Positions 62,379 through 64,000 of a stretch of 64,000 bases of DNA are shown here, piece by piece. Made by a program: the position numbers and the translations under genes. The notes beneath the pieces were generated by a model, which did no database searches, was not told the origin of the DNA, and was given only the letters and a program-made list of their open reading frames with translations. Every line of letters starts with the position of its first letter. Within the stretch, counting starts at the first letter, position 1. The stretch is from Photobacterium kishitanii (GTDB lineage Bacteria; Pseudomonadota; Gammaproteobacteria; Enterobacterales; Vibrionaceae), in NCBI RefSeq assembly GCF_003026355.1, contig NZ_PYON01000002.1, forward strand, positions 310,001 to 374,000, given 5' to 3'.

Positions 62379-64000
62379 ATGAATAGATTTCATAATATTA
62401 TTATTCATAATACAGCCTTTATTTTATTATTATTTAGCGTCTCTATTAATGCAGAGCAACCTCGAGTTATTAGTAATAGTGGTTTTTCAAATGGTGTCTT
62501 TCAAACCTGTGCCGCAGTTGGTAAATATTATTGTATGCGAGTATTTGCAGGTAGAAATGGTGATAACTATTTAAATGCAGGTAGTGGTTGTGCAACATTC
62601 AATGGATCATCAACATTTTATATGGGGGATGTTGTTGTTCAAAAAGGAACAATTCGAACATTAAATGCTGATGATCGAGCGACATTTTATTTCCCCAATG
62701 GCGTAACAAAGCAAATAAATGGAGGCCATAACGCTGGCGGAAATTGTGAGACAGGATCTAATCATACACAAACATTTAATCAAGATATCGTCCCATTAGG
62801 TACGACATTTACTGTAGCAGCAGATGTTAAAGTTGGTGGTGGTGGCGAAGCATGGGGACAAATGGATGTGTATTTTGAACCTTACTTACAAGATTATGGT
62901 GATGCTCCTGACGCCACTAATGGAACTGGGCCTAATAATTATCGTACTCGACAAGGAGATAATGGTCCCTCGCATCGCGCATTAAAAAGTGAATATACGA
63001 CGTATTTAGGGGTCAATGTTCCAGATGATGATGATACTGGGCTTCAAAATGCAGATGCAACGGCTGATGATATAAATGCTGGTAGTAATTTTTATGGTAT
63101 TGCTGCTGATGATGAAGATGGTGTGACTTATCCTAGTGTACGATATATTGATACCAGCTATTCAATTACGGCTGATGCAACTAATACATCAGGATCAAAT
63201 GCTTATTTATATGCATGGTTTGATTTTGATAATAGCGGTACCTTTGATGTCGATGAATTAATTACAAATGGTACCGGTCCTGGTGGCGCTTATATTGTTG
63301 CTGGTGGTACAAATAATGTTACTCAAACATTAACATGGAATTCTCTTGCTGATTTAACGGCTAATGGTTATTACTTTTCTCGTGTTCGTATCAGTTCAAC
63401 ATTAATTAATACAACGGCAACAGGTAGTAATGAAGATACTCGTTCTTTAGGCGCGTTAAACAATGCCGGTGAAATTGAAGATTACATGACTTGTGTTGGC
63501 TGCGTAGATATAACGGGTCATGTTTATGACGATGTAAATGGTGACGGTGATCTTAGTGATAAAGTTGCTGTTAATGGTGTAAGTGTTTATGTTTACACGG
63601 ACGATGGTGACAATATTCCTAATGCAGCAGATGGCTCGCCAAGTTTCACTACCACAACAGATGTTAACGGGTATTATTCCTTCCTCCAAATTCCTGGTGT
63701 TACTTATTTTGTTTCTCCAAATCCTCCTGCTACAGGGGCTGCTGTTGCTGAACAAACATATACGACAACGTTAACCGATAATATTAATGGTACTTTTGTT
63801 ACCAGTTATTGTGATGCTAATGGTGACGCAATTGCGGACGTAACCCCAATTAATACCACCGGCGTTTGTTTTGGGGGCTGGGATGGTGATCGAGCAAACA
63901 ATAATGCTAATACTAATTTATCACTACGTGAGCATATTTCTCGGATTGCTTTTTCTGCTAATTCCTCGGCGGTAAATAATCTTGATTTTGGCTTTTCATA
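62379..64000 (+). CDS. GEVED/SdrD-B-like secreted protein, 3' end outside window
   Basis: The frame is open from the ATG at 62379 to the right edge, giving 540 complete codons. The signal peptide covers residues 1-25 (cut after I-N-A). A Cys-containing N-terminal beta domain (26-170) precedes one GEVED unit (172 to about 372, ending G-E-I-E-D-Y). Next comes an SdrD-B/Cna-B-like domain (about 376-450; G-x-V-Y-D-D-x-N-G-D-G and D-x-N-G-Y-Y-S-F). The last segment ends L-S-L-R-E-H-I-S-R and N-N-L-D-F-G-F-S. In this family such a segment usually leads into a CSLREA/beta-helix domain, the kind of sequence seen at the left edge of the window. It is 138 bp after the preceding stop with no terminator between, so co-transcription is possible. 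Confidence 0.88.
   Translation, partial: MNRFHNIIIHNTAFILLLFSVSINAEQPRVISNSGFSNGVFQTCAAVGKYYCMRVFAGRNGDNYLNAGSGCATFNGSSTFYMGDVVVQKGTIRTLNADDRATFYFPNGVTKQINGGHNAGGNCETGSNHTQTFNQDIVPLGTTFTVAADVKVGGGGEAWGQMDVYFEPYLQDYGDAPDATNGTGPNNYRTRQGDNGPSHRALKSEYTTYLGVNVPDDDDTGLQNADATADDINAGSNFYGIAADDEDGVTYPSVRYIDTSYSITADATNTSGSNAYLYAWFDFDNSGTFDVDELITNGTGPGGAYIVAGGTNNVTQTLTWNSLADLTANGYYFSRVRISSTLINTTATGSNEDTRSLGALNNAGEIEDYMTCVGCVDITGHVYDDVNGDGDLSDKVAVNGVSVYVYTDDGDNIPNAADGSPSFTTTTDVNGYYSFLQIPGVTYFVSPNPPATGAAVAEQTYTTTLTDNINGTFVTSYCDANGDAIADVTPINTTGVCFGGWDGDRANNNANTNLSLREHISRIAFSANSSAVNNLDFGFS

Noticed and set aside
1-64000. Phage tail-fibre or prophage origin
   Set aside because: There are no phage structural, integrase or lysis genes, and the signal peptides point to exported surface proteins.

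Overview
The window is 64 kb of AT-rich DNA (about 40% GC by eye), almost all coding and all on the + strand. It holds only six genes. Five are members of one paralogous family of giant secreted repeat proteins built from GEVED domains, named for the G-E-V-E-D-[YH] signature that closes each unit. The visible sizes are at least 5703 aa (5' end outside the window), 6212 aa, 4981 aa, 3263 aa, and at least 540 aa (3' end outside the window). I count 23, 24, 15, 9 and 1 GEVED signatures respectively, 72 in total. The sixth gene is a small, very AT-rich exported protein that looks like a beta-propeller. I see no housekeeping gene, tRNA, rRNA, CRISPR array, insertion sequence or phage gene.

The Sec-type signal peptides, codon use rich in TTA and GAT, and lack of Gram-positive wall-anchor motifs suggest a marine Gammaproteobacterium (Vibrionaceae/Photobacterium, Moritella or Shewanella type). 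This placement is an inference, not a demonstrated assignment.

Layout: (1) 1-17112, giant GEVED protein, N-terminus off the left edge, followed by a strong intrinsic terminator. (2) 17311-18225, small exported propeller-like protein. (3) 18326-36964, largest giant, containing a 2.5-copy near-perfect tandem duplication of a 1134-bp unit, followed by a terminator. (4) 37117-52062, giant with an N-terminal DUF4347 caspase-like domain and three cassettes bracketed by thrombospondin type 3 (TSP3) calcium-binding repeats. (5) 386 bp of AT-rich non-coding DNA. (6) 52449-62240, giant with one such cassette and an RTX-like insert. (7) 62379 to the right edge, start of another family member.

The four giants whose 3' ends are visible share one C-terminal block: GEVED, DUF6923-like beta-propeller, GEVED, Cna-B/SdrD-B-like domain, a conserved all-beta region, and a DUF11 domain ending in V-T-Y-[RQ]-V-x-[VI]-K. 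Upstream of this block the long GEVED rods carry interchangeable modules: L-type lectins, jelly rolls, PA14-like domains, a Rossmann/amidotransferase-like domain and extra propellers. GEVED units carry Asp-rich loops of the D-x-[ND]-x-[DN]-G type, so the proteins are probably Ca2+-stiffened surface fibres with glycan-binding modules. Near-identical DNA tracts between genes 3 and 4, and the tandem duplication inside gene 3, show that the locus is recombining. The most unusual features are the TSP3-bracketed domain-swap cassette, the mosaic conversion pattern between paralogues, and a shared C-terminus with no recognised secretion or anchoring signal.
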